DNA from: Microcoleus sp. CAWBG506
GTDB taxonomy: Bacteria > Cyanobacteriota > Cyanobacteriia > Cyanobacteriales > Microcoleaceae
Direction: 5' to 3'
Assembly: GCA_020883125.1 (NCBI GenBank)
Contig: JAHREW010000036.1
Coordinates: 1 to 64,000 of the forward strand
Length of the DNA: 64,000 nucleotides
Under the pieces are notes generated by a model. That model did no database searches, was not told where the DNA came from, and saw nothing but the letters and a program-made list of their open reading frames with translations. Position numbers and translations under genes: made by a program. Positions 62,474 to 64,000 of this stretch are shown here, piece by piece; position 1 is the stretch's first letter; each line of letters opens with the position of its first letter.

Positions 62474-63766
62474 ATGTCTAACTTTGTATTCGTTTTAGAC
62501 ACCAACAAACAACCACTTGAGCCAGTAGCACCAGGACAAGCAAGACGATTGTTAAAACTAGCCCAAGCTGCTGTGTATCTCCGTTACCCGTTCACAATTA
62601 TTCTGAAATATGCGGTTTCTCATCCAAAAAAGCAACCCACTCAATTAAAAATTGACCCAGGTTCTAAAACTACTGGGCTGGCGATCAATCGTGGCGATCA
62701 AGTTATCTGGGGTGCTGAGTTGACCCATCGCGGACAACAAATAAAAAATGACTTAGAATCACGTCGCGCCCTTCGTCGCAATCGTCGTAACCGAAAAACT
62801 CGTTACCGCAAAGCGCGTTTTCTTAACCGCACAAGAGCGCCTGGATGGTTGCCACCCAGCTTAGAATCCAGAGTGAAAAACATTGTGACTTGGGTCAACC
62901 GCATCTGTCGATATGTCCCAATTACAGGCATATCCCAAGAGTTAGTTAAGTTTGACCTACTTGCAATGCAGAACCCTGAAATATCCGGCAAGGAGTATCA
63001 GCAAGGTGAACTTGCGGGCTATGAAGTTAGAGAATACTTGCTCCAGAAGTGGGGGAGAAAGTGCGCCTATTGCGGTATTGAAAACTTACCTTTTGAGGTA
63101 GAACATATCCACCCAAAATCAAAAGGGGGAAGCGATCGCGTTTCCAATCTTACCCTAGCCTGCCGTGGGTGCAACCTTGCCAAAGGCAATCAAGATATTC
63201 GGGATTTCTTGTCCAAAAAGCCTGACATCCTGTCCCGTATTTTGAAACAGGCCTCACAACCTTTGAAAGATGCAACTGCTGTGAATTCAACCCGCTGGGC
63301 ATTGTTCCAACAACTTAAACAAACAGGATTGCCAATAGAAGTTTCAACAGGAGGTAGAACAAAGTACAACCGCACTCGTTTAGAACTACCTAAAACTCAT
63401 TGGCTGGATGCGGCTTGTGTGGGGAACCTAGAAGTGCTGCAAGTTTTCACGGATCAACCGTTGTTAATTGCAGCTAAAGGATGGGGCAGCCGTCAAATGT
63501 GTACAACCAATAAATACGGATTTCCTGTCAAGCACAGAACGCGGTGCAAAACGTTTTTTGGGTTTGGGACTGGCGACATGGTAAGTGCAATTCTTCCCTT
63601 TGGGAAGTTTGCAGGCACTCACGTCGGCAGGCTGACCGTTAGAGAAAGCGGAGTTTTTGAAATGAGAACGCCACTTGGCAAGGTTAGCCCAGTGCGTCAT
63701 AAATACTGTAAATCAATCCACCGCAACGATGGGTATATGTATGTGTTTTCTACTTTTGTCCAATGA
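62474..63766 (+). CDS. iscB: IscB RNA-guided endonuclease (Cas9 ancestor-type), complete
   Basis: 430 residues, apparently intact. It has an N-terminal PLMP-like segment (1-50, FVLDTNKQPLEPVAPGQARRLLK). RuvC-I has Asp 61 (LKIDPGSKTTGLAI), an arginine-rich bridge helix covers 97-119, and RuvC-II has Glu 156 (GISQELVKFD). The HNH nuclease (190-245) has His 211 in EVEHIHPKSKGG and a zinc-binding set Cys 197, 200, 230 and 233. RuvC-III has His 309/Asp 312 (THWLDAACVG). A C-terminal TAM-interacting domain follows (about 330-430). Every catalytic residue I can place is present. With the leader RNA it should form a guided nickase/nuclease that favours retention of its element. It ends 27 nt from the xth stop. 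Confidence 0.95.
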   Translation: MSNFVFVLDTNKQPLEPVAPGQARRLLKLAQAAVYLRYPFTIILKYAVSHPKKQPTQLKIDPGSKTTGLAINRGDQVIWGAELTHRGQQIKNDLESRRALRRNRRNRKTRYRKARFLNRTRAPGWLPPSLESRVKNIVTWVNRICRYVPITGISQELVKFDLLAMQNPEISGKEYQQGELAGYEVREYLLQKWGRKCAYCGIENLPFEVEHIHPKSKGGSDRVSNLTLACRGCNLAKGNQDIRDFLSKKPDILSRILKQASQPLKDATAVNSTRWALFQQLKQTGLPIEVSTGGRTKYNRTRLELPKTHWLDAACVGNLEVLQVFTDQPLLIAAKGWGSRQMCTTNKYGFPVKHRTRCKTFFGFGTGDMVSAILPFGKFAGTHVGRLTVRESGVFEMRTPLGKVSPVRHKYCKSIHRNDGYMYVFSTFVQ

Positions 63767-63793
63767 ATCAGCGATTAGAGGCGTAGCGATCGA

Positions 63794-64000
63794 TCAAAAT
63801 TCGACAATTACCGGGGTGTGGTCGCTGGGTTTGATGAGTTTTCTGGGATTAATATCTATGGTGCAGTTTTTGGCTTTTTCATAGAGAGACAAGCTGAGAT
63901 AATGGTGGTCAATTCTCCAGCCTTTGTTGCGAGGAAATGAGGCGGCGCGATAGTCCCACCAGCTATAGTGGCCACCTTCTGAGGTGAATTTACGAAAGGG
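63794..64000 (-). CDS. xth: Exodeoxyribonuclease III, C-terminal part (runs off the window)
   Basis: The last 68 residues are visible, reading from the right edge to the TGA at 63794-63796. The sequence FTSEGGHYSWWDYRAASFPRN, then GWRIDHHYLS and KPSDHTPVIVEF matches the end of ExoIII. The Asp of WRIDHH and the Asp-His of SDHTPV are catalytic residues in this family. The enzyme repairs abasic sites and trims 3' ends. It converges with iscB, whose insertion stopped just short of the coding region. The upstream part lies beyond the window. Confidence 0.92.
   Translation of the reverse strand, partial: PFRKFTSEGGHYSWWDYRAASFPRNKGWRIDHHYLSLSLYEKAKNCTIDINPRKLIKPSDHTPVIVEF

Larger units (their letters stand above)
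62319..63785 (+). mobile_element. IscB-type element (IS200/IS605-like, no transposase)
   Basis: It comprises the omega-RNA leader and iscB. The right edge is placed between the iscB stop (63766) and the convergent xth stop (63794), a gap of only 27 nt. No tnpA is visible. Boundaries are inferred from the gene and RNA limits. Confidence 0.5.

Overview
The window is a stretch of cyanobacterial chromosome, most likely from a filamentous Oscillatoriales-type organism (Microcoleus, Oscillatoria or Phormidium-like). The grounds are the very frequent HIP1 octamer GCGATCGC, the AT-rich spacers filled with short heptamer repeats, and a gene set typical of cyanobacteria: class II FBP/SBPase (glpX) near hemA, a CBS-CP12 fusion, DUF1815 and DUF4079 proteins, UPF0182, an EGY-like site-2 protease, and giant CBS/GAF/PAS hybrid histidine kinases. 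The species call is inference; no rRNA is present.

Layout. 1-2166: the start of a tnpB running off the left edge with its IS left end, then leuD and an unknown membrane protein. 2167-23373: a 21-kb block of signalling genes, all on the + strand: a GAF histidine kinase, an ABC1/UbiB kinase-like protein, two giant paralogous CBS-GAF-PAS hybrid kinases, a small degenerate receiver protein, a REC-GGDEF-EAL protein, a REC-histidine kinase and a Cache-HAMP-PAS adenylate cyclase. 23468-36785: tRNA-Glu, an M42 peptidase, an FkbM methyltransferase, an orphan sensor input domain, an SLH lipoprotein, queF, speD, a pentapeptide-repeat protein, a YflT/glycine-zipper protein, a BON lipoprotein and secreted proteins. 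37095-46113: proA with an S66 carboxypeptidase, a broken M48 peptidase, two acyltransferases, sdhB, radC, and DUF1815 and DUF4079 genes. 46257-58151: comEC, tRNA-Ser, a site-2 protease without its HExxH motif, a PIN protein, UPF0182 and hemA. 58181-64000: an IS200/IS605-type tnpB element inserted between glpX and hemA, glpX, CBS-CP12, an intact iscB with its omega-RNA, and the 3' end of xth.

Functional links. The signalling block joins histidine-aspartate phosphorelay with second messengers (c-di-GMP and cAMP) and shows repeated local duplication followed by domain reshuffling and decay. glpX and CBS-CP12 both concern the Calvin cycle. tRNA-Glu and hemA both belong to the C5 tetrapyrrole route, though they are far apart here.

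The most interesting material is mobile and RNA-guided. There are two ancestors of CRISPR nucleases (TnpB, related to Cas12, and IscB, related to Cas9), each with a recognisable omega-RNA region. Three copies of one IS left end share a T(G/T)AC edge. A three-copy MITE-like family lies in the spacers. Two GC-richer spacers with many hairpins are candidate unannotated structured RNAs.
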